This document shows positions 1-7,166 of a DNA stretch of 9,846 nucleotides, piece after piece. Positions within the stretch are counted from its first letter, which is position 1. Every line of letters starts with the position of its first letter. The stretch is from Alphaproteobacteria bacterium (GTDB taxonomy: Bacteria > Pseudomonadota > Alphaproteobacteria > Kiloniellales > J153). The position numbers and the translations under genes were made by a program. A model generated the notes under the pieces. The model had not been told where the DNA came from. It saw nothing but the letters and a program-made list of their open reading frames with translations, and made no database searches. Where the stretch lies: the NCBI GenBank assembly GCA_003693905.1, contig RFLL01000442.1, forward strand, positions 1-9,846. The letters run 5' to 3'.

Positions 1-1898
1 CCGGGTTCACCGCGGCGCAGATGCGCACTGCTCTGGTTGGCGCACCGGTTCTGTCGAAGCCCCTGGACCCGGTCGAACTCAGCGGGCGTGTCCTTGCGAT
101 CGAACCGCGTGAAACCGGCGTACGTCTGCTTGTCGACCATCCGTCCATCGCCCGTGTGCCCCCGGAGCAGACGCCGGCGCGGGTGCGTGTCGTGGTTGCT
201 GGTAGCTTCGCGGAAGCGTCCGCGTTGCGTCCCGGCGACTGGATCCGCTTGCGTGCCGGATTGCGCCCGCCGCCCGGGCCGGCGGCACCCGGCGCCTTCG
301 ATTTTGCACGTCAGGCTTATTTCGCGCGCCTTGGCGCGGTCGGCTTCGCCTACGGGGCGCCGCGCCGGATTGCCGCTCCCGCGGATGAAAGGGCTCCGGC
401 CCGGGACGATGCCTGGCGGTTGTGGTGGAGCGATCTGCGACAGCAGGTAGCACGGCGCATCCGGAGCGCCCTGCCGGGAGAAACCGGTGCGGTGGCGGCG
501 GCTCTGATGACCGGGGAGCGCGGGGCGATCCCCGCTCCGGTCCTGGCCGCGATGCGCGATTCGGGACTTGCCCACCTGCTAGCGATCTCCGGCCTTCATG
601 TCGGTTTGATCGCCGGACTGCTGTTTGCCGGACTGCGCTTTGCCCTGGCCGCGATTCCGGCACTGGTCCTCGACTATCCGACCAAGAAGTGGGCCGCCGT
701 CGGCGCACTGATCGGGGCGGCGGCCTATCTGGAACTGACCGGGGCCACCGTCCCGACCCAGCGCGCGTTTCTGATGCTGGCGATCGTGCTGATGGGCGTG
801 GTCGTCGATCGGTTGGCAATCTCGCCGCGTCTGGTAGCCTGGGCCGCCGTTGTCGTGCTGGCTATCGCCCCGGAAAGCCTGCTCGGCGCCAGCTTCCAGC
901 TTTCCTTCGCCGCGGTGCTGGCCCTGGTCGCGGCCTACGAGGCCGTGTCCGCGTACCGGTTGCGACTGTTTGCGGAGCGCGGCGTGCTCGGGCGCGTGGC
1001 GCTGTTCGCCGGCGGGATTGCTTTCAGTACGCTGGTAGCCGGCCTGGCGACCGCGCCGTTCGCGATCTACCACTTCAATCGGGTGGCTTGGTTTGCGCTG
1101 GCCGCCAACATGGTGGCGGTGCCGGTGACGGCGTTGTGGATCATGCCGTGGGCGGTGGCTGGCTTCATCCTGCTACCGCTGGGGGTCGAATCGCTGGCGC
1201 TGACCCCGATGGGCTGGGGCATCGATGCCATGCTGGCTACGGCCCGTACGGTGGCGGCATGGCCGGGGGCAGCGGGCTTCGTGTCGGCTATGCCGTCGGG
1301 TGGTCTGCTGCTGGTTGCCGGCGGCGGGCTCTGGCTGTGCCTGTGGCGGCGCCCGTGGCGCTGGTTGGGGCTGGCCGGGATTGCCGGTGGTCTGCTTACG
1401 GTCGCACTCTCGACGCCGCCCGATGTTCTGATCAGCGGCGACGGGCGTTTGTTCGCCGTACGCACTCCCGAGGGCACGGTGCTCCTGTCCAGCACCGTCC
1501 GGCGGCGCTTCGACGCCGGCGTATGGCGGCGCCGCTGGGGAGGAGCGACGGCGAGCGCGTGGCCGCAGGCCGGAGCGAGCCTGGACGGACGGCTGCGCTG
1601 CGATACGCTCGGCTGCGTCTACCGCGCCGCAGATCACACGATTGCCTTCGTCGCCGATGGACGGGCGCTGAGCGACGATTGCGCCCTGGCCACCATCGTC
1701 ATCAGCCGCACACCGGTCGGGCGTGGGCGTTGCCCGGGGCCGGTGCGGGTGATCGACCGCTTCGATCTCTGGCGCAAAGGCGCCCATGCGCTGTGGCTGA
1801 GCCCGGGCTCGGTGCGCGTCGAGACCGTCGCCGCCCATCGCGGCATCCGTCCGTGGACACCGCAGCGTCCGGCCCATGGCGGCCGCAGGGGCCGCTGA
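1..1898 (+). CDS. comEC: ComEC/Rec2-family DNA internalization channel protein, 5'-truncated by the window
   Basis: This is a polytopic inner-membrane protein of the ComEC/Rec2 family, which carries single-stranded DNA across the cytoplasmic membrane during natural transformation. The frame is open to the left edge (codons from base 3), and residues before the first ATG at 21 read like ordinary ComEC sequence, so the gene starts outside the window. Counting from that ATG, residues 1-130 resemble the soluble N-terminal DUF4131 region. Residues 150-465 form the multi-helix competence domain, with the family hallmarks ISGLHVG (189-195), a GATVPTQRAF stretch (241-250) and SFQLSF (291-296). The last 160 residues are a soluble domain where many ComEC proteins have a metallo-beta-lactamase fold. 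No HxHxDH metal site is visible, so this domain looks inactive, as in many alphaproteobacterial homologues. The gene is convergent with lexA. The family call is firm; competence in this organism is inference. Confidence 0.93.
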   Translation, partial: GFTAAQMRTALVGAPVLSKPLDPVELSGRVLAIEPRETGVRLLVDHPSIARVPPEQTPARVRVVVAGSFAEASALRPGDWIRLRAGLRPPPGPAAPGAFDFARQAYFARLGAVGFAYGAPRRIAAPADERAPARDDAWRLWWSDLRQQVARRIRSALPGETGAVAAALMTGERGAIPAPVLAAMRDSGLAHLLAISGLHVGLIAGLLFAGLRFALAAIPALVLDYPTKKWAAVGALIGAAAYLELTGATVPTQRAFLMLAIVLMGVVVDRLAISPRLVAWAAVVVLAIAPESLLGASFQLSFAAVLALVAAYEAVSAYRLRLFAERGVLGRVALFAGGIAFSTLVAGLATAPFAIYHFNRVAWFALAANMVAVPVTALWIMPWAVAGFILLPLGVESLALTPMGWGIDAMLATARTVAAWPGAAGFVSAMPSGGLLLVAGGGLWLCLWRRPWRWLGLAGIAGGLLTVALSTPPDVLISGDGRLFAVRTPEGTVLLSSTVRRRFDAGVWRRRWGGATASAWPQAGASLDGRLRCDTLGCVYRAADHTIAFVADGRALSDDCALATIVISRTPVGRGRCPGPVRVIDRFDLWRKGAHALWLSPGSVRVETVAAHRGIRPWTPQRPAHGGRRGR

Positions 1899-2030
1899 AC
1901 GTCTGCCGCTGTCGCAACCGCGCCCGGAAATGGTGAAAATGCCATGGATGCGGGCGCCGCGGCATGGGGCGACATGGATCGGCGCCGCCATCGGTCCCAT
2001 GGGACACCGGGATGACGGCAGGCGTTGACA

Positions 2031-2148
2031 AGGTCAGAAGGGAAGATCCGGAAGAAAAAAACCGAAAGAAAATCTGAAAGACAGGTGCCGGAAGGATAAA
2101 AAACGAAGGGCAGGAACCGGAAAGGGAGGAATTGAAGAGAGAAAGACG
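2031..2148 (-). terminator. Candidate Rho-dependent termination region for the lexA transcript (pyrimidine-rich on - strand)
   Basis: Roughly four fifths of the + strand bases here are purines, including runs of seven and six A. Read as RNA from the - strand, the direction in which lexA is transcribed, the stretch is C- and U-rich, poor in G and without stable hairpins. These are the known properties of Rho utilization sites. It also contains two U-runs (about 2096-2103 and 2055-2061) that lack a preceding strong hairpin, so a classical intrinsic terminator is not supported. The role in ending lexA transcription is inferred. Confidence 0.35.
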
Positions 2149-2314
2149 TACGCGCCCTTTGTTTCGGTGCCGTTCGAAGAATGATCCTTCAAAGGGCGAC
2201 CGCGCAAAAAAATGGGCAATCGGAAAAGGACGGTCACTCGGAAATGCGGGTCTCGAAAAGGCGACCGTCAAAAAGACGCCCGCTCGACAACCGCTCGTCC
2301 ACAATCGCTCGTCG

Positions 2315-2344
2315 GCCGGCGATCGTTCAGCCGGCGATCGTTCG
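2315..2344. repeat. Tandem 15-bp repeat, two near-identical units
   Basis: The 14-base string gccggcgatcgttc occurs at 2315-2328 and again at 2330-2343, giving a 15-bp period. The period may continue in degenerate form: the 8-mer cggccgat occurs at 2372-2379 and 2387-2394, also 15 bp apart. Just upstream, cgctcg recurs at 2281, 2292 and 2306. No gene reads convincingly through the repeats. The origin may be replication slippage; the function is unknown. Confidence 0.6.
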
Positions 2345-2411
2345 GGTGACAGCTTCTCGGCCAACATCATCCGGCCGATCGTTATGCGGCCGATAAATAT
2401 TCACCAATGAC

Positions 2412-2435
2412 CCGCCGGATCGGCGATCCCGGCGG
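2412..2435 (-). terminator. Weak hairpin just downstream of lexA
   Basis: ccgccgg (2412-2418) and ccggcgg (2429-2435) form a 7-bp all-GC stem with a 10-nt loop, starting 13 bp beyond the lexA stop codon. On the - strand the stem is followed by a mixed AT-rich stretch, not a clean U-run. It could pause polymerase or protect the 3' end, but it is a poor intrinsic terminator. Confidence 0.3.
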
Positions 2436-2448
2436 CACTCATCGGCGC

Positions 2449-3159
2449 TCAATAACGACGCATCAGACCGACCAGGCGCCCCTGGATCTTGACCCGCTCC
2501 GGCGGGAAGATCCGGGTCTCATAGTCCTTGTTGGCCGGCTCCAGCGCGATCGCGCCGCCTTTGCGCCGCAGGCGCTTGAGCGTGACTTCCTCGCCGTCGA
2601 TCAGGGCGACCACGATGGCGCCGTTTTCGGCCTGATCGGTGCGCTGGATGATCACCGTATCACCGTCGAAGATGCCGGCCTCGATCATTGAATCGCCTTC
2701 GACCTCGAGGGCGTAATGATCGCCCGCCGTGAGGATCGACGCCGGTACATCAACGAAGGTGTCCTCGTCACGCAACGCTTCGATCGGTGTGCCGGCGGCA
2801 ATCCGCCCGTAAAGGGGAAGCTGCGTCGAGGCGACCTCCCGTGCAACGCTGGCACCGTGCAGGGTGCCGCTGAAATCGCCCCGGATCACCCGCGGCGCGA
2901 AGCCGCCGGCGCTGCGGCCGCCGCCCGGCACGGCCGAGCCCTGGTCCTCGGGCAGACGCAACACCTCGACGGCGCGGGCGCGGTGCGCCAACCGGCGGAT
3001 GAAACCGCGCTCTTCCAGCGCCGTGATCAGGCGATGGATGCCGGACTTCGATTTGAGCGACAGGGCCTCCTTCATCTCGTCGAACGAGGGCGATACGCCG
3101 TGTTCGCTCAAATGTCGATGAATGAACAGGAGTAGTTCGTGCTGTTTGCGCGTGAGCAT
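2449..3159 (-). CDS. lexA: LexA, SOS-response repressor and self-cleaving S24 peptidase
   Basis: LexA binds SOS operators as a dimer. When RecA filaments form on damaged DNA it cleaves itself and the regulon is derepressed. The 236-residue protein has the winged-helix DNA-binding domain at 1-65 (starting [13 protein letters not shown], with the recognition-helix region around 28-48), then a long linker (70-110, Gly/Arg-rich, longer than in E. coli) and the S24 peptidase domain. The Ala-Gly cleavage bond is at 122-123 (GRIAAGTP). The catalytic Ser157 lies in EGDSM and the catalytic Lys195 in VTLKRL, so the protein should be fully functional. The start ATG is preceded by GAAGGA 11 nt upstream. 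The length is close to other alphaproteobacterial LexA proteins. It follows moeA on the same strand after a 432-bp gap with its own LexA-box promoter, so it is probably autoregulated. Confidence 0.97.
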   Translation of the reverse strand: MLTRKQHELLLFIHRHLSEHGVSPSFDEMKEALSLKSKSGIHRLITALEERGFIRRLAHRARAVEVLRLPEDQGSAVPGGGRSAGGFAPRVIRGDFSGTLHGASVAREVASTQLPLYGRIAAGTPIEALRDEDTFVDVPASILTAGDHYALEVEGDSMIEAGIFDGDTVIIQRTDQAENGAIVVALIDGEEVTLKRLRRKGGAIALEPANKDYETRIFPPERVKIQGRLVGLMRRY

Positions 3160-3591
3160 GTTTGCAGGCGTCCTTCAGAGCATGAGACCGTCGGATCGGT
3201 TTCTTCGGCTAGGCAGGTCGATCTCCCGCCGCCCGGCGCGGACCATCCGGGCGATCCCCTATCGAACAGAGCCGGCGCAACGACGTCGGTGCGCGTAAAG
3301 CCCGGCCTGCGGAGGCGCAAATCACCCGTCCGGCGACAGCGATGGCGTTTGCGCAAGACGTCTGTGCGACGGGCCGGTGTTGCGCAATGTGTTATGCCGG
3401 GCCGAGGGGAGCGATTTGTATGCATCGAAGTGCGCCGATCCAACGGACGGGGCCATGCCTTGGGGGGTGAGGTCGAACATCCACAAGATGTGGAACAAAA
3501 CAAAAACATCGTTGTATGTTCTAGTTTAGTTCCCGTTTCAGGTCAAGGGGATTGACAGGCATCTCCGCAGCCCGCGGAAGAGCTCCGGCGC
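3160..3591 (-). other. lexA leader and promoter region, no gene seen
   Basis: This 432-bp gap separates the end of moeA from the start of lexA. The promoter lies at its distal end, so about 350 nt would be transcribed as leader. Open frames on both strands have unremarkable codon use and no recognisable product. Visible structure: the palindrome ttgcgcaa occurs twice (3349-3356 and 3380-3387), 31 bp apart, and the two copies can pair with each other. The 6-mer gcgcaa recurs elsewhere in the leader. A tccaca-aga-tgtgga dyad sits at 3480-3494, just inside the predicted transcript. A short GC hairpin (arms tccgc and gcgga, about 3564-3578) follows moeA but has no U-run, so moeA transcripts may read through into lexA. 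Confidence 0.6.
3518..3546 (-). promoter_or_regulatory. lexA promoter with overlapping LexA (SOS) box
   Basis: On the - strand a TTGACC -35 element (3546-3541) is separated by exactly 17 nt from a TAGAAC -10 element (3523-3518). The sequence 3518-3532 is a perfect direct repeat GTTC-N7-GTTC on the + strand, or GAAC-N7-GAAC on the - strand, which is the LexA operator consensus in Alphaproteobacteria. It covers the -10 and the downstream part of the spacer, so bound LexA would block polymerase. lexA is the only gene it could drive. A poorer match, GAAC-N7-AAAC, lies at 3493-3507. The distance to the lexA ATG (about 350 nt) is unusually long. Confidence 0.8.
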
Positions 3592-4791
3592 CTATATGGA
3601 AAGAGGAATGATCTCAATCGCTTCGCCCGCCTTTGCCGGAGCGGCGTGGGGCGGACGGACGACCAGGCAGTCGGCACGGGCAAGCGTGGCCAGCATGCTG
3701 CTGTCCTGGCGCTCGAACGGCATCGCGATCCGCCGCCCGGCGGAGTCGATGTCGAGTCGGGCGCGCAGATACTCCTGGCGATGGTCGTTGGCCGGCAGAT
3801 CGCGGCCGAGGTATGCGCGCTCGCCCGGGCCGGAGGTCGCCGGCACGCCGAGCAGGGCGTCGATCGCCGGACCCAGAAACAGAATCGCACAGACCAGAGC
3901 CGAGACCGGGTTGCCGGGCAAGCCGAGAATCGGGGTCGTTCCGATACGCCCGAACATCAGCGGCTTGCCCGGACGCATGGCGATCTTCCAGAAATCGAGG
4001 TCGAACCCGCGCGTTCCCAGAACCTCGCGCACGAGGTCGTGTTCCCCGACTGAGACGCCGCCGGTGGTGACCAGAAGGTCGGCACCTTCCGCCTCGGCGA
4101 CGAGCGCGGCGAGCGCGGCCCGGTCGTCCGTGGCGATGCCCAGATGCTGGGGCTGAGCGCCACAGGCGGTGACGAAGGCGGCCAGCGCCGGGCCGTTGGA
4201 GCTGACGATCTGGCTGCGGCCGAGGGGCTCACCCGGCAGAACGATCTCGTCGCCGGTCGACAGGATGGCCACGCGCGGGCGCCGGCGCACCCGCAGCCAA
4301 GGCCAGTTCATGGCCGCGGCGAGTCCGATGTCGCGCGGACCCAGGCGCTGTCCGGCGCGCAGACCAACCTCGCCGGCACGGAAATCGAGACCCGCCGGGC
4401 GGATGTAGCGCCCCTGCGCGGCGGCCGCCTTGATCAGCACGTGATCGCCGTCGGCTTCGGTATCTTCCTGGATCACGATGGCATCGGCTCCGGCCGGAAC
4501 CGGGGCTCCGGTGAAGATGCGGGCCGCCTGTCCGGGGCCGATGGTGCCTTCGTAGACGCCGCCGGCCGGAACATGTCCGACCACCCGCAGGCGCACCGGA
4601 GGATCGGCGACGTCGGCTGCGCGCACGGCGTACCCGTCCATCGCCGAGACCGCCGCCGGCGGCTGCGTCAGGCGGGCCGTCACATCGGCGGCCAGCACCC
4701 GACCGAGCCCTTCGCTGAGTGCGACGGTTTCGCCGGGAACCGGCTCGAAGGCGGCGGTGATGCGGGTCAGAGCCTCGGCGACGGAAATCAT
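3592..4791 (-). CDS. moeA: MoeA, molybdopterin molybdenumtransferase
   Basis: MoeA inserts molybdate into adenylylated molybdopterin (MPT-AMP), the last step in making basic molybdenum cofactor. The protein has 399 residues, near the family norm of about 400-410. The N-terminal MoeA domains span about 1-165, with the conserved SAMDGYAV motif at 49-56 and [13 protein letters not shown] at 94-106. The MPT-binding domain spans about 172-310, with STGDE (178-182), [11 protein letters not shown] (242-252), MRPGKP (272-277) and LPGNPVS (291-297). The C-terminal beta domain (about 315-399) ends the protein. All the motifs I would expect around the active site are present. The ATG directly follows the moaC stop codon (TGA then ATG), with GAGG 8 nt upstream inside the end of moaC, so the two genes are translationally linked. 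Paralogues with other metal specificities exist, but the moaC linkage favours MoeA. Confidence 0.95.
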   Translation of the reverse strand: MISVAEALTRITAAFEPVPGETVALSEGLGRVLAADVTARLTQPPAAVSAMDGYAVRAADVADPPVRLRVVGHVPAGGVYEGTIGPGQAARIFTGAPVPAGADAIVIQEDTEADGDHVLIKAAAAQGRYIRPAGLDFRAGEVGLRAGQRLGPRDIGLAAAMNWPWLRVRRRPRVAILSTGDEIVLPGEPLGRSQIVSSNGPALAAFVTACGAQPQHLGIATDDRAALAALVAEAEGADLLVTTGGVSVGEHDLVREVLGTRGFDLDFWKIAMRPGKPLMFGRIGTTPILGLPGNPVSALVCAILFLGPAIDALLGVPATSGPGERAYLGRDLPANDHRQEYLRARLDIDSAGRRIAMPFERQDSSMLATLARADCLVVRPPHAAPAKAGEAIEIIPLSI

Positions 4792-5268
4792 TCAGGGGGC
4801 CTCATAGGTGCCGGATTTGCCGCCCGATTTGTAGGTCAGGCGGATATCGGTGATGACCATGCCTCGGTCCACCGCCTTGCACATGTCGTAGACGGTGAGG
4901 GCGGCCACCGAAACGGCGGTCAGCGCCTCCATCTCGACCCCGGTGCGTCCGCTCACCGTGCAGCGCGCGGTGATCTCGATCGCGTTGCGCTCCGGCACCA
5001 GGGTCAGATCGACGGTGACCGCGTCGAGGGACAGAGGATGGCATAGCGGGATCAGATCCGGTGTCCGTTTGGCCCCCATGATGCCGGCCAGACGGGCAAC
5101 CGACAGCACGTCGCCTTTCTTTACACCGCCGTCGCGGATCAGGGCCAAGGTCTCGGGCTGCATCATCACCAGCCCCTTGGCGACGGCGACGCGGGCGGTC
5201 TCGGCCTTGCCCGAGACGTCGACCATGACAGCCTTGCCCTCGTCATCGAAGTGGGTGAAGCGGGCCAT
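4792..5268 (-). CDS. moaC: MoaC, cyclic pyranopterin monophosphate synthase
   Basis: MoaC converts the MoaA product 3',8-cyclo-7,8-dihydro-GTP into cyclic pyranopterin monophosphate, the second step of molybdenum-cofactor synthesis, and works as a hexamer. I chose the ATG at 5268 rather than an in-frame GTG at 5289. AAGGAA (5284-5279) is a ribosome site 10 nt before the ATG, and the 158-residue product then lines up with the family numbering. With this start the active-site residues fall at Lys51 (KKGDV), His77 (LCHPL), Glu112 and Glu114 (VEMEA), Asp128 and Lys131 (YDMCK), the same numbers as in E. coli MoaC as I recall them. The ATG lies 27 bp after the trpC stop, and the stop codon abuts moeA, so the gene is part of the trp-moa run. 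moaA, moaB, moaD and moaE are not in the window. Confidence 0.95.
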   Translation of the reverse strand: MARFTHFDDEGKAVMVDVSGKAETARVAVAKGLVMMQPETLALIRDGGVKKGDVLSVARLAGIMGAKRTPDLIPLCHPLSLDAVTVDLTLVPERNAIEITARCTVSGRTGVEMEALTAVSVAALTVYDMCKAVDRGMVITDIRLTYKSGGKSGTYEAP

Positions 5269-5278
5269 CGACAAAGAT

Positions 5279-5284
5279 TTCCTT
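5279..5284 (-). promoter_or_regulatory. moaC ribosome binding site that decides the start
   Basis: AAGGAA on the - strand ends 10 nt before the ATG at 5268. It would lie inside the coding sequence if the alternative GTG at 5289 were used. With the family alignment it argues for the ATG start. Confidence 0.65.
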
Positions 5285-5295
5285 GTCACACCGGC

Positions 5296-6120
5296 TCAGG
5301 TCTCGACGTGCTGCACCGGGGTCGTGCGCGCGCCGGCCAGCAGAGCGGCGGTGGCGGCGGCGACATCGCGCTGGCGCATCAGCGATTCACCGATCAGAAA
5401 GGCGCGGGCTCCGACATTGCGCAGGCGGACGAGATCGGCCGGCGTGTGGAGACCGCTTTCAGCCACCAGAAGGGAGCCGGCGGACACGCGCGGGGCCAGC
5501 GCCTCGGTGGTTGCCAGATCGACCTGCAAGGTCTTGAGGTTGCGATTGTTGATGCCGATGAGCGGCGAGTCCAGGGTCAGTGCGCGGTCGAGTTCGGCGG
5601 CATCGTGGACCTCGATCAGTGCATCCATGCCGAGTTCGCGCGCCGCCGCTAGCAATTCCGCGGCCTGTGCATCGTCGAGCGCGGCCAGGATGAGCAGAAC
5701 ACAGTCGGCGCCAAGGGCCCGCGATTCGACGATCTGGTAGGGATCGAGCATGAAATCCTTGCGCAGCACCGGCAGGGGAACGGCGGCACGGGCCGCCGTC
5801 AGGTCCTCGTCCCGGCCCTGAAAATACGGCGTATCGGTGAGGACCGACAGGCATGCGGCGCCACCTTCGAAATAGGCACGGGCCAACGTCGGGGGATCGA
5901 ACTCCGCGCGGATCAACCCCTTGCTGGGCGAGGCCTTCTTGATTTCGCAGATCAGGCCGAACCCGTCGCTTGCCGCGCGCACTTCGAGCGCCCGGTAAAA
6001 ACCGCGTGGATCGGACATCGCCCGGGTCTGGGCCTCCAGTTCCCCCAGGCCGACATCGCGGCGGCGGCGGGCGATCTCGGCGCGCTTGTCGGCGCAGATG
6101 CGCGCAAGGACATCGCTCAT
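5296..6120 (-). CDS. trpC: TrpC, indole-3-glycerol-phosphate synthase
   Basis: This (beta/alpha)8-barrel enzyme closes the ring of CdRP, with loss of CO2 and water, to give indole-3-glycerol phosphate in tryptophan synthesis. The 274-residue protein is monofunctional, without the fused TrpF half found in E. coli. Every catalytic and phosphate-binding position I know from the family is present: Glu59 and Lys61 in [10 protein letters not shown], Lys121 in [13 protein letters not shown], Glu170 in DALIEVHD, Asn191 in GINNRNLKT, and Glu221-Ser222 in ESGL, with a late phosphate-binding GESLM at 244-248. The start codon overlaps the trpD stop in an ATGA, which implies coupled translation, and moaC follows within 30 bp. 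Expression should follow the shared trpG promoter. The assignment is secure. Confidence 0.97.
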   Translation of the reverse strand: MSDVLARICADKRAEIARRRRDVGLGELEAQTRAMSDPRGFYRALEVRAASDGFGLICEIKKASPSKGLIRAEFDPPTLARAYFEGGAACLSVLTDTPYFQGRDEDLTAARAAVPLPVLRKDFMLDPYQIVESRALGADCVLLILAALDDAQAAELLAAARELGMDALIEVHDAAELDRALTLDSPLIGINNRNLKTLQVDLATTEALAPRVSAGSLLVAESGLHTPADLVRLRNVGARAFLIGESLMRQRDVAAATAALLAGARTTPVQHVET

Positions 6121-7166
6121 GCCGGGTCTCCAGGCGACGGCGCGTTGGTAATGGTGACCAGACGAGCAAGTGCGGCCCGCGCACGGCCGCTGTCGACGGC
6201 CTCGGCGGCCATGGCCACCCCTTCGCGCAGATCGGATACCTTGTCCGCGACCAGCAGGGCGGCGGCGCTGGAATAAAGCACGATATCGCGAAACGGGCCG
6301 TGTTCACCATCAAGCATGGCTTGCAGAACGTGGGCGTTGCGCGCCGCATCGCCGCCGCGCAGATCCTCCAGCCGCGCCGTCGGCAGACCGGCATCGGCAG
6401 GGCGGACCTCGAAGGTGGAGACCGTACCCTCGCTCAGCTCGGCAACCAGCGACGGCCCGGTGGTGGACAGTTCGTCGAGACCATCGGCGCCGTGCACGAC
6501 CCAAGCCCGTTCGTGCCCCAGGTCCTTCAGCACGTGGGCGATCGGTTCGACCCAGTCGGATGAAAAGACGCCGATCACCTGACGCCGGACCCGGGCCGGG
6601 TTGGACAACGGACCGAGCAGGTTGAAAATGGTCCGGGTGCCGAGTTCGACCCGGGTCGGCCCGACGTGGCGCATCGCGGAATGATGCCGCGGCGCCATCA
6701 GGAAGCACAGGTTGCCTTCCCACAACGCCTTACGCACGAGCGCCATGTCGGCTTCGATGTTGACACCGAGGGCGGCCAGCACGTCGGCGGCGCCGCTTTT
6801 CGACGACAGCGCCCGATTGCCGTGTTTGGCCACCGGCACGCCGCAGGCGGCCACGACGATCGCCGCCGCGGTCGAGACGTTGTAGGTGCCCTTGCCGTCG
6901 CCGCCGGTCCCGCAGGTGTCGATCGCCCCTTCGGGGGCATCGATGCCCAGCATCTTCGCCCGCATGGCGCGGGCCGCACCGACGATCTCCGGTACCGTCT
7001 CGCCGCGCACCCGCAGAGCCATCAGGAAAGCGCCCATCTGGGCCGGCGTCGCATTGCCCGACATGATGATGTCGAAGGCATTTTCGGCCTGCGCAGCGTC
7101 GAGCGGGCGCCCGTCGGCGACGATCGCCAGCAGCTCTTTCAGATCGGTCATGTCACTGCCGCTCAT
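6117..7166 (-). CDS. trpD: TrpD, anthranilate phosphoribosyltransferase
   Basis: TrpD transfers phosphoribose from PRPP to anthranilate, the second step of the tryptophan branch. The protein has 349 residues, a standard length for the separate (non-TrpG-fused) form. The helical N-terminal domain covers about 1-75. The catalytic alpha/beta domain carries the glycine-rich PRPP loop GTGGDG (86-91), NVSTA (96-100), the [17 protein letters not shown] block (114-130) with conserved phosphate- and anthranilate-site residues, and the metal-binding DGLDE (228-232, with Asp231-Glu232). The first ATG overlaps the trpG stop in an ATGA. A second in-frame ATG at codon 6 is possible, but the overlap favours the first. 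The 3' end overlaps trpC by four bases. Thymidine phosphorylases share the fold, but these motifs and neighbours are those of TrpD. Confidence 0.97.
   Translation of the reverse strand: MSGSDMTDLKELLAIVADGRPLDAAQAENAFDIIMSGNATPAQMGAFLMALRVRGETVPEIVGAARAMRAKMLGIDAPEGAIDTCGTGGDGKGTYNVSTAAAIVVAACGVPVAKHGNRALSSKSGAADVLAALGVNIEADMALVRKALWEGNLCFLMAPRHHSAMRHVGPTRVELGTRTIFNLLGPLSNPARVRRQVIGVFSSDWVEPIAHVLKDLGHERAWVVHGADGLDELSTTGPSLVAELSEGTVSTFEVRPADAGLPTARLEDLRGGDAARNAHVLQAMLDGEHGPFRDIVLYSSAAALLVADKVSDLREGVAMAAEAVDSGRARAALARLVTITNAPSPGDPA

Larger units (their letters stand above)
1899..2448. other. Non-coding spacer between convergent comEC and lexA
   Basis: About 550 bp separate the stop codons of two convergent genes. 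I see no credible gene. The open frames here are low-complexity, lack good ribosome sites and resemble no family I know. Near comEC, 1953-1959 (ggcgccg) pairs with 1980-1986 (cggcgcc), and 1994-2005 is a perfect 12-bp palindrome (gtcccatgggac). Neither is followed by a T-run on the + strand, so no clear intrinsic terminator for comEC is visible. Then come a purine-rich tract (2031-2148), a 7-bp inverted repeat (2229-2235 with 2263-2269) that is followed by CTTTTCC when read on the - strand, and degenerate 15-bp repeats up to about 2404. Base composition differs clearly from the flanking genes, with several A-runs. Confidence 0.7.

Noticed and set aside
1994..2005. 12-bp perfect palindrome gtcccatgggac considered as a comEC terminator or operator
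   Set aside because: No following T-run, no loop suited to a terminator, and no nearby promoter; listed only as part of the spacer.
2034..2237. 67-codon Phe/Leu/Pro-rich frame on the - strand that could pass for a small membrane protein
   Set aside because: Its hydrophobic look comes directly from the pyrimidine-rich tract; no ribosome site or conserved pattern is visible.
1702..2370. 222-codon frame on the - strand downstream of lexA
   Set aside because: Its 3' part is antisense to comEC and the rest runs through repeats and the pyrimidine tract. It has no recognisable domain.
2132..2410. 92-codon frame on the + strand in the comEC-lexA spacer
   Set aside because: TTG start with a purine site only 2 nt away, and low-complexity basic sequence produced by the purine tract and short repeats.
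3108..3509. 133-codon frame on the - strand starting almost at the predicted lexA transcription start (possible leaderless gene)
   Set aside because: Cys/Arg/Pro-rich with no domain, no third-position codon bias and an out-of-frame overlap with the lexA start. Its position after the -10 is suggestive but not enough.
3139..3555. 138-codon frame on the + strand across the lexA leader
   Set aside because: No recognisable family or promoter, overlaps the lexA start antisense, and runs through the LexA box and lexA promoter.
4144..5046. 300-codon frame on the + strand across moeA and moaC
   Set aside because: Antisense shadow of two secure genes.
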